From assembly GCA_964483805.1 (NCBI GenBank), contig CAZADH010000032.1, positions 1 to 30,866 of the forward strand: DNA of 30,866 bases. The letters are read 5' to 3'. Made by a program: the position numbers and the translations under genes. The DNA comes from CAZADH01 sp964483805 (GTDB lineage Bacteria; Muiribacteriota; Ozemobacteria; Ozemobacterales; Ozemobacteraceae). Of this stretch, positions 15,242 through 23,531 are shown piece after piece; within the stretch, counting starts at the first letter, position 1; each line of letters opens with the position of its first letter. The notes under the pieces are model-generated. The model was not told the DNA's origin and searched no databases. It saw only the letters and a list, made by a program, of their open reading frames with translations.

Positions 15242-15316
15242 TGCCCTCTACTGTCTTGCACTACCGGTCGCCGCCCCCATGGGTGTCCCTTGTGGCCGGA
15301 AATCTGCGTACAATAA

Positions 15317-15330
15317 ATACGGTGTATTGC
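15317..15330 (+). repeat. Dispersed palindrome, exact copy between cheY and cheD
   Basis: ATAC-GGT-GTATTGC, with left arm AATAC. About 21 bases here (15311-15331) match the inverted copy inside iorA (21530-21550) at 19 positions. Confidence 0.7.
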
Positions 15331-15374
15331 CCAAAAAGGCACGACCTCGCCGCCGTCTCATGACCGGGCGTCGG

Positions 15375-15740
15375 TCACTCGCCGAGCACCGACTTGATCG
15401 TCTCGAGCACCTTTTCGGCCTGCAAGGGCTTGACCAGGAAATGCTTCGCGCCCGCCAGCACCGCGGCCTTCACCTTGTCGGCCTGGCCCATGGCCGAGCA
15501 CATGATGATCTTGGCCTTGGGGTCGATTTTCAGGATCTCCTGAACCGCGGTGATGCCGTCCATGTCGGGCATGGTGATGTCCATGGTGACCAGGTCGGGT
15601 TTGACGGCCGGATACTGTTTGACCGCGCTCGCACCATCGCCCACTTCGGCCGCCACTTCATATCCGCCCTTCGACAGGATCTGCTTGAGCAACATGCGCA
15701 TGATGCCGGCGTCGTCAACAATCATGATACGTTTTGCCAT
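15375..15740 (-). CDS. cheY: CheY, chemotaxis response regulator
   Basis: A 121-residue single receiver domain. Phosphorylated CheY binds the flagellar switch and alters motor rotation. The active site is complete: Asp9-Asp10, phosphoacceptor Asp54 in LVTMDITMPDMDG, Ser in MCSAMG, and Lys104 in FLVKPL. The sequence is close to the typical CheY found in cheB-cheY-cheD clusters. It starts at ATG 15740 with a GGTGG-like ribosome site. It follows cheB after 112 bases of AT-richer sequence in which I see no clear promoter. Confidence 0.94.
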   Translation of the reverse strand: MAKRIMIVDDAGIMRMLLKQILSKGGYEVAAEVGDGASAVKQYPAVKPDLVTMDITMPDMDGITAVQEILKIDPKAKIIMCSAMGQADKVKAAVLAGAKHFLVKPLQAEKVLETIKSVLGE

Positions 15741-15852
15741 TTTCTGTTACCACCTTCCCAGAAGGATTCTACCACAATCGATTTATCATTTTACATCCGC
15801 AACACCACAGCGCAAATCCGGTGATCATGCTCATCGGGACGGGGTCGATGCC

Positions 15853-16929
15853 TCACGCTCCCGCGCGCAGTTGGCGGATCAGTCCGACCACTTGGGGTAC
15901 CACCTGGTCGAGGGGTACGAGTCGCTCGGCGCCGCCCTTTTCCCAGGCGACACGCGGCATGCCCCAGACCACCGAACTCGCTTCGTCCTGCGCCAGCGTG
16001 CGACCCCCGGCCCGACGCATGTTGAGCAGCCCCTCGGCGCCGTCGGCGCCCATGCCGGTCAGCAGAACGCCGACTGCATTGGCGCCACACGACTCGGCCA
16101 CCGAATTGAACAACACATCGACGGCCGGATAATGCCCGCCGTACGGACCGTCCTGGGTCAACTCCACCTTATATGTGCCGCCAATGCGCTTGACCCGCAT
16201 CTGCGTCAATGTCGGCGCAATCAACACCTGGCCGGTCAACACCGAGTCGCCGTGCTGAGCTTCACGAACCACCACGGTGCCGATTTCGTTGAGCCGCTCG
16301 GCAAACATCTTGGTGAACCCGTGCGTGATGTGCTGGACCAGCACGATGCCGGGAAGATCGGCCGGCATCTGTTCGATCAGTTCGCGGATGGCTACCGTGC
16401 CGCCCGTCGACGCGCCGACCGCGATCACCTTGTCGGTCGTCTCGGCCAGCCGTTGGGTGGGGGCCGCGGCCGTCGGCCGTGGTGCCGCCGCCGGTCGTCG
16501 GGCCGCCAGGTGCTGCAGCATGCGGCGAACATCGACGCGGGATGCGGCCTTCACCTTCTGCCGCAACTCGTTGAGCATTTCGTCGAGGCCCAGCCCGCCG
16601 TAACTGCCCGATGGCTTGGCGATGCAATCGACCGCCCCTGCGTCGAGCGCATCGAGCGTCACCTGTTTGCCCTTCTGGGTGAGCGCGCTGACCATGATGA
16701 CCGGCAGAGGGTACGCCCCCATCAGCTTGCGCAGAAAGTCGATGCCGTCCATGCGTGGCATTTCGACGTCGAGCGTGAGTACATCGGGACTCAGTTTCAC
16801 GATCAGCTCACGGGCAACATAGGGGTCGGGGGCCGCGCCGACCACCTGGATCTCGGGATCCTTGGCCAGACCCTGCGTGAGCATCATGCGCACCATCGCC
16901 GAGTCATCGACCACCAGCACGCGAACCAT
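15853..16929 (-). CDS. cheB: CheB, receptor methylesterase/deamidase response regulator
   Basis: CheB removes receptor methyl groups, opposing CheR, and is activated by phosphotransfer from CheA. The 358-residue product has an N-terminal receiver (Asp54 in LTLDVEMPRMDG, Lys in IAKPSGS), an Ala/Pro-rich linker at about 140-165 and a C-terminal esterase domain. Its catalytic triad is Ser174 (VGASTGGT), His200 (LVQHITHGF) and Asp296 (LTGMGADGAEG). The start is ATG 16929 with GGAGGG just upstream; the frame is open to 17061, but that extension has no family similarity. It appears to be the first gene of the chemotaxis cluster, although no convincing promoter is visible in the 91 bases between it and znuB, so read-through from the ior-znu operon is possible. 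Confidence 0.96.
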   Translation of the reverse strand: MVRVLVVDDSAMVRMMLTQGLAKDPEIQVVGAAPDPYVARELIVKLSPDVLTLDVEMPRMDGIDFLRKLMGAYPLPVIMVSALTQKGKQVTLDALDAGAVDCIAKPSGSYGGLGLDEMLNELRQKVKAASRVDVRRMLQHLAARRPAAAPRPTAAAPTQRLAETTDKVIAVGASTGGTVAIRELIEQMPADLPGIVLVQHITHGFTKMFAERLNEIGTVVVREAQHGDSVLTGQVLIAPTLTQMRVKRIGGTYKVELTQDGPYGGHYPAVDVLFNSVAESCGANAVGVLLTGMGADGAEGLLNMRRAGGRTLAQDEASSVVWGMPRVAWEKGGAERLVPLDQVVPQVVGLIRQLRAGA

Positions 16930-17020
16930 GGGCCCTCCGATGTTTATGACTGATCGGACTCGCGAGCGCCTGTCAGCAACCAGGGTACACCCGCGGCAGC
17001 ATCTCGAGGGTCTGTCACCG

Positions 17021-17863
17021 TCACCGCCGGCGCAGCACCGTGAAGAGCCAGGATACCACAAATCCGGCCGCTGCCGCGAGGATGATCATCGCGCCGGTGG
17101 CCGTGTCGGTGCGCACCGAGAGAGCCAGGCCGGCGATCGCCGAGGCCAGGGCACCCAGTATTGCCAACCAGAAGAAACTCAGTACCTGTCCGGCGAGATT
17201 GCGGGCCGCGGCAGCGGGGATCACGACCAGCGCGGTGGCCAGCAGGATACCGACCGCACGAATGCAGAACACCACCGTCACCGCGAGCAGCGCGGCATAC
17301 AGGCTGCGCCACAACCCGACGCGCACGCCATAAACCCGGGCCACATCAGGGTCGAGGCCGATCAGCAGCAGGCGGTTGTAGCCGAGCGCCAGCAGGCCGA
17401 AGACCGCGACCAGGAGCAACGCCAGTCCGCTCAGCTCAGGCGTGTCGATGGTGAGAATGTCGCCAAAGAGAAACCCGGTGATGGCCCCACCCAGTGCCCG
17501 GTGCGAGCTGATCAGGGCGACGCCGAGGGCGACATTGGTCGACAGCAACACCCCGGTGATCGTCTCGTTGCTCAGTTCGAGATCGCTCGCGAGCCGGGTC
17601 AGGCCCAGGCCGACGAGGACCCCGAAAACGAGCATGGTCAACCGCGGATCGAAGCCGGCCAGCAGACCAATCGCCACGCCGGTGAACGCCGAGTGGGCCA
17701 CCGCCTCGGCGAAGAACGCCATGCGAAACTCGACCACCAGCGTGCCCATCGCCGCGCAGGTCGGTCCGAGAAAAAGCAGCCCGAGCAGGGCATGGCGCAT
17801 GAACGCGGTCTCGAGACCGGGAATGTGCATCTGTTGTATTGCGGATAGCAGGCTGTCGATCAC
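17021..17863 (-). CDS. znuB: Zinc/manganese-type ABC transporter permease (ZnuB-like)
   Basis: The 280-residue, very hydrophobic protein has about eight predicted membrane segments and the ABC-3 permease pattern: GPTCAAMGTLVVEFRMAFFAEAVAHSAFTGVAIG near the start and FCIRAVGILLATALVVIPAA late in the chain. Family members form the inner-membrane channel for zinc, manganese or iron import. The start is GTG at 17863, overlapping the ATPase stop in GTGA; the frame is open to 17944, but that part is the other gene's sequence. It is the last gene of iorA-iorB-znuA-znuC-znuB. The neighbouring His-rich ATPase tail and His-rich binding protein favour zinc. Confidence 0.9.
   Translation of the reverse strand: MIDSLLSAIQQMHIPGLETAFMRHALLGLLFLGPTCAAMGTLVVEFRMAFFAEAVAHSAFTGVAIGLLAGFDPRLTMLVFGVLVGLGLTRLASDLELSNETITGVLLSTNVALGVALISSHRALGGAITGFLFGDILTIDTPELSGLALLLVAVFGLLALGYNRLLLIGLDPDVARVYGVRVGLWRSLYAALLAVTVVFCIRAVGILLATALVVIPAAAARNLAGQVLSFFWLAILGALASAIAGLALSVRTDTATGAMIILAAAAGFVVSWLFTVLRRR
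17829..17843 (+). repeat. Dispersed-palindrome relative (15-mer shared with 24490-24504)
   Basis: CATCTGTTGTATTGC lies near the 5' end of znuB. The same 15 bases occur in reverse orientation at 24490-24504. Only the GTATTGC half of the palindrome is intact. Confidence 0.5.
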
Positions 17864-18783
17864 GCCCGGGGTCCTTTCCCGTCGGCGCTGCCGTGCTGAT
17901 GGTGGGGGTGGCCACACGGACCGGCATGGGCGTGGCTCGCGCACGGAACGCCCGGTCGATGCTCGTGCGCCGGGTTACCGTTCGCGGCTGCCGGTGCGGC
18001 CGGCAGCTCGCCGGGTCCGGCCGGATCGTGGCAGATCGTGGCGTGATGCCGATACAGGCCGGCTTCATGGCCGAAAATCGCTTGCAGATTTTGCGTGGTC
18101 ATGACGTCGGGGGTCGTGCCTTCGCACTGCAGGGTGCGGTTGATGCAGACCACGCGGGTTGCATGGCGCGACACCACCGACAGATCGTGGCTCACCATGA
18201 CGATGCTCATGCGCCGCTCGCTGCGCAACCGGGCGAGCAGATCGCAGAACATCGCTTCGCCGGCCAGGTCGACCCCCGAAATCGGTTCGTCGAGCAGCAG
18301 CAGTTCCGGGTCGCGCAGCAACGCCATCGCCAGCATGACCCGCTGCTGTTGCCCGCCCGAGAGACGGGCCACCGGCCGGTCGATGACCGCATCGGCGCCG
18401 ACCTGGGCCAGCGCCGCTGCCGCCGCTGCCCGGGCGCGACCCGCGTGCCCGAGCCACAAAGGCCGGCGTTGCTGCAGGGTGGCCATCAGATCGAGCACGG
18501 TGACCGGGGCGCCGGGGTCGAACTGGATCTTCTGCGGCACGTAACCCAGGCGCAACCCCGGGGTCGGGCGCCCTTGAATGTCATACATTGTAATGCTTCC
18601 ATGAATCGGTATCAATCCCAGGATCGCCCGCAATAGCGTGGTCTTGCCGGCCCCATTGGGGCCGATGATCGCCGTGACCTGCTCGCGGTAGAGGGAAAGA
18701 TTGAGCCCGGCGATGACCGTGTTGCCACCCAGCGCCACCGTGACCTCGTTACAGCGGACGATGGCCGCGGGCGATGAACTCAC
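17860..18783 (-). CDS. znuC: Zinc-type ABC transporter ATPase (ZnuC-like) with His-rich tail
   Basis: The 307-residue ATPase energises metal import through the ZnuB-like permease. Walker A is GPNGAGKTT (41-49), a Q-loop lies in YVPQKI, the signature is LSGGQQQR, and Walker B is LLLLDEPISGVD with an H-loop in MVSHDLS. The C-terminal 50 residues form a His/Cys-rich tail (HEHRPGVPCASHAHAGPCGH and onward), a likely zinc-binding or metal-sensing extension. The start is GTG 18783, overlapping the znuA stop in GTGA. A one-mismatch copy of the dispersed palindrome lies at 18583-18596 within the gene. The tail and the neighbours support zinc specificity, but manganese cannot be ruled out. Confidence 0.93.
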   Translation of the reverse strand: MSSSPAAIVRCNEVTVALGGNTVIAGLNLSLYREQVTAIIGPNGAGKTTLLRAILGLIPIHGSITMYDIQGRPTPGLRLGYVPQKIQFDPGAPVTVLDLMATLQQRRPLWLGHAGRARAAAAAALAQVGADAVIDRPVARLSGGQQQRVMLAMALLRDPELLLLDEPISGVDLAGEAMFCDLLARLRSERRMSIVMVSHDLSVVSRHATRVVCINRTLQCEGTTPDVMTTQNLQAIFGHEAGLYRHHATICHDPAGPGELPAAPAAANGNPAHEHRPGVPCASHAHAGPCGHPHHQHGSADGKGPRA

Positions 18784-19748
18784 GGGGTCTGGCGCAGCGC
18801 CGTGCGCAGCGTCTCGAGATTGCGGCGCATCGCCTGCAGATAGGTCTTGCCGTCGGGGGTGCCCTCGCCGGAAACCACCGGGTCGAACCGGACCAACGGG
18901 CGCTGGGTCTCCACCGCCAGCACCCGGGCGGCCGCCTCGGGATAGTGCGGTTCGATGAGGATCGCCCTCGCGTCGGTGCGGCGCATGGTGGCAACCAAAG
19001 CCAGCAACCGGGTCGCCGACGGCGCCTCGCGGGCCAGGTCACCAAGCACCGCCACGACCTCGAGACCGTAATCGGCCGCGAAGTAGTCGAGGATGCCGTG
19101 GGTGGCCACCACCCGGCGGTTCACCGGCGGCAAGGCCGATATCATTGCCCGCAGATCGCGGTCGAGGTCATGCAACTGCCTGCTGAATGATGCGGCGCGT
19201 TCCCGCCACACTGCCGCGTGCTCGGGCGCTGCGACCACGAGGCCGTCACACAATGTATTGATCATGCCGGCGACGCGTTGTGGACTCGCGAACCAGTGCG
19301 GGTTCTCCCGGTGGGTGTGGTGGTGTCCGTGCGCGCACGTGCACGGGGTGGCGGTCGCCGCCGCCTCGTAGGCACCGGCGTCGCGCCAGGTCAGCAACGG
19401 CACGCCGCTGGCCATGTCGATGCGGCGCAGAGCCGGGCGTTGCTGCAATGCGCGCTCGAGAAAACTCTCGAACCCCGCGCCGACCAGGACCAACAGGTCA
19501 GCGTGCTCGAGTCGCTGCAAGTCGCCGGGCGCCAACTGGACATCGTCGGGGCATCCGGTGCCGGCCGGCAACAACACCTGCACCTGGACGCCGGCCACCC
19601 CTTCGCTGAGCGGCGCGACCAACGCCGCTGCCGCAAACGTCGGACAGACGATGGTCAGCTCACGTGCATGTGCAATACACGATATTGAACATATAATGTA
19701 TGCCAATAGCCAGCGCCACCGTGCGGCGCGACCCCGGACCCGGTTCAT
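18780..19748 (-). CDS. znuA: Zinc-type periplasmic binding protein (ZnuA-like)
   Basis: The 322-residue binding protein has a signal peptide (about residues 1-28, ending IAHA before RELT). Its cluster A-1 family fold has an acidic/His-rich loop (CTCAHGHHHTHRENPHW, about 136-152), typical of zinc-binding ZnuA. Expected ligands present are His151, His217 (VVATHGILDYF) and a late Asp in RFDPVV. At the position of the first canonical ligand, usually PH in a DPHxYEPxPxD-like motif, it reads CPDDVQLAPGD, so the His is replaced by Asp68. This could alter affinity or metal preference. The start is ATG 19748, overlapping the iorB stop in ATGA. Two variant palindromes lie inside it (19248-19261 and 19672-19687). 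Confidence 0.88.
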   Translation of the reverse strand: MNRVRGRAARWRWLLAYIICSISCIAHARELTIVCPTFAAAALVAPLSEGVAGVQVQVLLPAGTGCPDDVQLAPGDLQRLEHADLLVLVGAGFESFLERALQQRPALRRIDMASGVPLLTWRDAGAYEAAATATPCTCAHGHHHTHRENPHWFASPQRVAGMINTLCDGLVVAAPEHAAVWRERAASFSRQLHDLDRDLRAMISALPPVNRRVVATHGILDYFAADYGLEVVAVLGDLAREAPSATRLLALVATMRRTDARAILIEPHYPEAAARVLAVETQRPLVRFDPVVSGEGTPDGKTYLQAMRRNLETLRTALRQTP

Positions 19749-20332
19749 GCTGCGGTCAGTGCCCAGCCCGCCGCAAAGGCCTGCAGATTGAGATCGAGCA
19801 GCTTGGCCGGCAGACGGTGACGCAGCACCTCGAGCCACAATTCACGCGGCAACGTCGGCATCGAGCGCGCCAATACTCCCAACAATACGACGTTGAGACA
19901 CTTGGGATTGCCCAGTTCGCGGGCCTTGCCGATCGCGTCGACCGCCTCGACCTCGGCCGGAATCCGGCGCAGCGTTGCGGCGATCCCGTCGGGATACGTT
20001 GCCGACCCCGCCGAAACGGTCATGGGCAGGATGCGTTGCTGGTTCAGCAACACCCGGCCGCCGGCCCGCAAAAACGGGCTCCAGCGCAGGGCCTCGAGTT
20101 CCTCGAACGCCAGTAGCAGATCGGCGGCGCCGCGCCGCACCAATGGTGAGGCCACCTGCTTGCCGAAACGCACGTGCGACACCACGCTGCCGCCCCGTTG
20201 CGCCATGCCGTGTACTTCCGATTTCTTGACGTCGAAACCGGCGCGCATCGCCGTTTCGGCCAGCACATTCGAGGCGAGCAAAGTGCCCTGACCGCCGACG
20301 CCGCACAAGATTACATTGGTGATGCTGTTCAT
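19745..20332 (-). CDS. iorB: IorB, indolepyruvate:ferredoxin oxidoreductase beta subunit
   Basis: Beta subunit of the thiamine-diphosphate enzyme that oxidatively decarboxylates aryl pyruvates to aryl acetyl-CoA, passing electrons to ferredoxin. The 195-residue product has the family's N-terminal loop (CGVGGQGTLLASNVLAETA) and the EVHGMAQRGGSVVSHVRFG pattern shared by pyruvate/ketoacid oxidoreductase gamma-type domains. The start is ATG 20332, overlapping the iorA stop in ATGA. The frame is open to 20596, but that part is iorA sequence in another frame. Its own stop overlaps the start of znuA. The complex is oxygen-sensitive in characterised cases, which hints at an anaerobic or microaerobic lifestyle. 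Confidence 0.93.
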   Translation of the reverse strand: MNSITNVILCGVGGQGTLLASNVLAETAMRAGFDVKKSEVHGMAQRGGSVVSHVRFGKQVASPLVRRGAADLLLAFEELEALRWSPFLRAGGRVLLNQQRILPMTVSAGSATYPDGIAATLRRIPAEVEAVDAIGKARELGNPKCLNVVLLGVLARSMPTLPRELWLEVLRHRLPAKLLDLNLQAFAAGWALTAA

Positions 20333-22116
20333 GCCTGGCCTCCTTCCTGGGTGATTGCCTTGGGCCGGCAGACCTTGGCACACAGGCCGCAATGCACGCA
20401 GAGAATCGGGTTGATCACCGTCTTGCCGTCGTTCGGGTCGACCTCGATGGCCGGACAACCCAGCTTCCAACACTGGCCGCATTTGACGCAACGTGCCCGG
20501 TCGATTGACACCTTGCGGGTTTCGGCCTTGACACCTTTGAGCAATACGCACGGTCGCTGCGTGACGATGACCGTCGGCTTGCCGGCCGCGAGGCACTCTT
20601 TGATCTTGGCCTCGAGATTGACCAGATCGAACGGGTCGATCTCATGCACCGCCGCCACTCCGGTCGCACGACTGAGGGTGGGCAGGTGCAGCTTGGTCGT
20701 CGGCTCGCCCTTCAAGGTGTGACCCGATGCCGGATTCGGCTGGTGCCCGGTCATCGCGGTGATGCTGTTGTCGAGCACCATCGTCAGCGCCGTGCCGCCG
20801 TTGTAGACCATGTCGATCAGGCCGGTAATGCCCGAGTGCATGAACGTCGACTCGCCCAGCACCGCGACGACCTTGCCCTGGATCTCTTTGCCCATCGCCT
20901 TTTCGAGACCGAGAGCATTGGTGATCGAGGCGCCCATGCAGACGATCGTGTGCATGGCGTTGTGTGGCGGCAGCGCGCCGAGGCTGTAGCAGCCGATGTC
21001 GCCGGTGACCGTCAGATTCAGCTTGCGCAACAGGAAGAAGACGCCGCGATGGGGGCAGCCAGGGCACAAGACCGGCGGTCGCATCGGCACCGTGGCCGCA
21101 TCGACGACCGGTGCGGGTGCCGGCACCACGCTGTCGGGCCCGGCCAGGTCGGCCAGCGCCTCGCGCACGATGTCTGGGTTCAGTTCACCGCAGATCGGCA
21201 GCTTGTCTTTGCCGGTGACCGTGATGCCCATGGCCCGCACCTGGTCTTCGATGAACGGATCGTTCTCTTCGATGACGACGAGGCGTTCACACGTGGCGGC
21301 AAACGAGCGGAGCAGATCGCGGGGCAGCGGGTACGACAGGCCGAGCTTGAGGAACGCAGCGTCGGGGAAAATCTCGCGCGCATGTTGATACGAAATGCCT
21401 GAGGTGATGATGCCCAGCTTGTTGCGTCCGGGTTTCGCCTCGATCGGATTGAACGGACTCGTGGCCGCCAGTTTCTCGAGCTCGAGCGTGCGTTTCTCGA
21501 CCTTCTGGTGCAACACGCGGGCGTTTTGTGGCAATACACAGTATTTATCGACCTGGCGCGCGAACTCGCGGCGCGGCGCTTCGGTGCGCACCCCCAGCGT
21601 GACGATGCCCTCGGAATGGGCCACGCGGGTGGTGATGCGCAACAGCACCGGCGTGTCGAACTTCTCAGACAGTGCGAAGGCCGCGATCGTCATGTCCTTG
21701 GCTTCCTGACTCGACGACGGCTCGAACATCGGCAACTTGGCCATGCGGGCGTAGTGACGGTTGTCTTGTTCGTTCTGGCTGCTGTGCATGCCCGGGTCGT
21801 CGGCGGTGACGATTACCAATCCACCGTTGACACCGGTATAGGCCACGGTGAATAACGGATCGGCCGCAACGTTGAGGCCCACGTGCTTCTGGGCGCACAG
21901 CGAGCGGGCGCCGCCGTAGCAGGCGCCGATCACTGTTTCCATGGCCGTCTTTTCGTTGACCGACCATTGCGCGTCGATCTCGGCGTATTTACCGCAACTC
22001 TCGAGTATCTCTGTCGATGGCGTGCCGGGATAGGCGGCGGCGAAGCGGCATCCCGCTTCCCATGCGCCTCTCGCGATCGCCTCGTTGCCCGACAAAACCG
22101 CACGTTCCTGACTCAC
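20329..22116 (-). CDS. iorA: IorA, indolepyruvate:ferredoxin oxidoreductase alpha subunit
   Basis: Alpha subunit of the aromatic 2-oxoacid:ferredoxin oxidoreductase used in amino-acid degradation. The 595-residue product starts with GNEAIARGAWEAGCRFAAAYPGTPSTEI, the pyrimidine-binding domain. A middle transketolase-like part follows, then the TPP-binding region (GDIGCYSLGALPPHNAMHT), and two [4Fe-4S] ferredoxin motifs at the C-terminus (CVKCGQCWKLGC and CVHCGLCAKVC). Length and domain order are standard. The start is GTG 22116 with AAGGAG 8 bases upstream. An exact copy of the dispersed palindrome lies within it at 21531-21545. It leads the five-gene operon iorA-iorB-znuA-znuC-znuB. Confidence 0.96.
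   Translation of the reverse strand: MSQERAVLSGNEAIARGAWEAGCRFAAAYPGTPSTEILESCGKYAEIDAQWSVNEKTAMETVIGACYGGARSLCAQKHVGLNVAADPLFTVAYTGVNGGLVIVTADDPGMHSSQNEQDNRHYARMAKLPMFEPSSSQEAKDMTIAAFALSEKFDTPVLLRITTRVAHSEGIVTLGVRTEAPRREFARQVDKYCVLPQNARVLHQKVEKRTLELEKLAATSPFNPIEAKPGRNKLGIITSGISYQHAREIFPDAAFLKLGLSYPLPRDLLRSFAATCERLVVIEENDPFIEDQVRAMGITVTGKDKLPICGELNPDIVREALADLAGPDSVVPAPAPVVDAATVPMRPPVLCPGCPHRGVFFLLRKLNLTVTGDIGCYSLGALPPHNAMHTIVCMGASITNALGLEKAMGKEIQGKVVAVLGESTFMHSGITGLIDMVYNGGTALTMVLDNSITAMTGHQPNPASGHTLKGEPTTKLHLPTLSRATGVAAVHEIDPFDLVNLEAKIKECLAAGKPTVIVTQRPCVLLKGVKAETRKVSIDRARCVKCGQCWKLGCPAIEVDPNDGKTVINPILCVHCGLCAKVCRPKAITQEGGQA
21531..21545 (-). repeat. Dispersed palindrome, exact copy inside iorA
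   Basis: GCAATAC-ACA-GTATT; the minus strand reads AATAC-TGT-GTATTGC. It encodes Lys-Tyr-Cys-Val-Leu in iorA. Confidence 0.6.
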
Positions 22117-22164
22117 GGTGTTGCTCCTTTGACTGCAGGGTTTGGCCCCGATGCAAGCGCATGC

Positions 22165-22193
22165 AGTCTATCACAGGGGTACCCGATCGTCTA
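22165..22193 (-). promoter_or_regulatory. Possible sigma70 promoter for the ior-znu operon
   Basis: On the minus strand TAGACG (22193-22188), a 17-base spacer and TAGACT (22170-22165) lie about 50 bases upstream of the iorA start. Hexamers are moderate matches with ideal spacing. Confidence 0.4.
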
Positions 22194-22243
22194 TGCCGGG
22201 CGTGCGGCAACGACTCAGTTACGGGGGCGCAGATACGAAAAGG

Positions 22244-22324
22244 GCGGAGGCCGCAAGGCGGCCGACCGCGGGGTGTGAGGCTCGCGGACCTGTGCCGCGA
22301 GCCGAGCGGGGGCGCGTGCCCCCG
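22244..22324. terminator. Cluster of three GC-rich hairpins after the 22335 gene
   Basis: Three inverted repeats follow one another: GGCCGC-AAG-GCGGCC (22249-22263, extended by outer GCGG/CCGC pairs), GGCTCGCGG-N7-CCGCGAGCC (22279-22303) and CGGGGGC-N4-GCCCCCG (22307-22324). There is no T tract, so a factor-independent terminator is uncertain. They separate the minus-strand unknown gene from iorA. Confidence 0.5.
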
Positions 22325-22334
22325 CCAGTTGAGA

Positions 22335-23525
22335 TCAATCCGGCCGCGTTGGCGTGTCGGTGGCGGGTTCGTGCAGGCGGGCGCGCAGTGTCTCGCGCCA
22401 GAACGGCAGCAACGCGTCGACCACCTGCATGTAGGCCTGCAATTCGCCGTCCGGTGTCGTGGGGTCGGCGATGGGCGGTGGCGGCGGTGTGCGCACCGTG
22501 CGCGCGTCGGGCGCGGGTACGAGGCCAAGAAGCCGCTCGAGCGTGTCGTCCCCAACCGTGGCCGGGCCAAACGGGGCTGCCGGTTCGGCAACGCGCGCCG
22601 TCGGCGCCAGCGATTGCAGGGCGACCGCGGTCTCGGATTCGGGGTACAGGCGCAACAAGGTCGATTCGAGCCGGGTCAGGTGTTCGGGCCATGCGCCGGG
22701 AATCGTCTTGGTCACGAGCCAGGTCAACAGCGGCGTATCGCTGGCGAGCGCGCGCTCGAACGCCTCCGTTGTCACCGCCCCGAGTGCGTCCTGTTCGCCG
22801 GCGCTGAAGCTGATCAGTTGCCAACCCAGGTGACTGCGCAGACCGCGCGGCCAGTCGAGGATGGTGACGAACTGCCCGTCCGTCCAGCGGTCGAGCTGTT
22901 CGCGCAGGCGCTGGTTGAATTGCTGGTGGCGCTTCTTGTCGGCCTCATACGACGGGCCGAGCGCCTCCGGATCGACGTTCTTCTTGACCTTGCCATCGAT
23001 GACGTCGAGCGCGAGGGACGCCGCGCGCAGGTTCGGTTCGAGGTGGATGAACAGCGCCTCGAGCCGCCGCATGCGATTGGGCAGCGCATGGGCCGTTGCC
23101 CGCCGCACCACACGCACCACCGTGTCGATCAGGTCGGCGTTTTCGGCAAGCAGATCGGCGCGCCCGACATCGGGCAGGTCATCGGCAAGCCCGAACGGAA
23201 CGGTCTTGGTCTTGTCGCGAAGCCGTGTCAGTTTGCGCAGGTGTTTTTCGAGATAGTTGAAGAGCGCGCCGGGGTGAAGCTGGCGATGGCCGTCGAAACT
23301 CTGCGTCAGCACCAGGAATACCTCGGCGAGCAGTTCGCGGCAGCGGTCGCCGAAATCCATGTCGGTGCGCCGCCAACCCCGGGCCTGGCCAATGATGAAC
23401 CCCGAGAGGTGACGGGCCAGGGCGAGGAAATGGGGCTCGTTCGGGTGGGCGATGAAATCACCCAGCGCCTGCAGAAGCGCTGCATCGCACGTTGGGGTCG
23501 GGGGACCGACGATCGCGTCACGCAT
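22335..23525 (-). CDS. Conserved-looking hypothetical protein, probably leaderless
   Basis: A 396-residue, soluble, Arg/Leu-rich protein without signal peptide or membrane segment. I do not recognise the family. The N-terminal half is helical (LGDFIAHPNEPHFLALARHL, then DRCRELLAEVFLVLTQSFDG). A Pro-rich stretch lies near residue 360 (PPPPPIADP), and a last helix ends in FWRETLRARLHEP. The helical N-terminal part superficially recalls sigma-factor-like bundles, but no promoter-recognition helix is evident. A near-consensus promoter, TTGTGA-N17-TAGAAT, lies at 23560-23532, so transcription would begin at or very near the ATG at 23525. That implies a leaderless mRNA. GTG at 23531 is an alternative. 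It diverges from the ATP-grasp-like gene. Confidence 0.72.
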   Translation of the reverse strand: MRDAIVGPPTPTCDAALLQALGDFIAHPNEPHFLALARHLSGFIIGQARGWRRTDMDFGDRCRELLAEVFLVLTQSFDGHRQLHPGALFNYLEKHLRKLTRLRDKTKTVPFGLADDLPDVGRADLLAENADLIDTVVRVVRRATAHALPNRMRRLEALFIHLEPNLRAASLALDVIDGKVKKNVDPEALGPSYEADKKRHQQFNQRLREQLDRWTDGQFVTILDWPRGLRSHLGWQLISFSAGEQDALGAVTTEAFERALASDTPLLTWLVTKTIPGAWPEHLTRLESTLLRLYPESETAVALQSLAPTARVAEPAAPFGPATVGDDTLERLLGLVPAPDARTVRTPPPPPIADPTTPDGELQAYMQVVDALLPFWRETLRARLHEPATDTPTRPD

Positions 23526-23531
23526 GGTCAC

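Noticed and set aside
15550..16953. A 467-codon plus-strand frame opposite cheY and cheB
   Set aside because: Antisense to two well-supported genes, without motifs or a ribosome site.
19681..19703. AT-rich stretch at the start of znuA considered as a Zur box
   Set aside because: It does not match known Zur consensus sequences, lies inside the coding region and fits the dispersed palindrome better.
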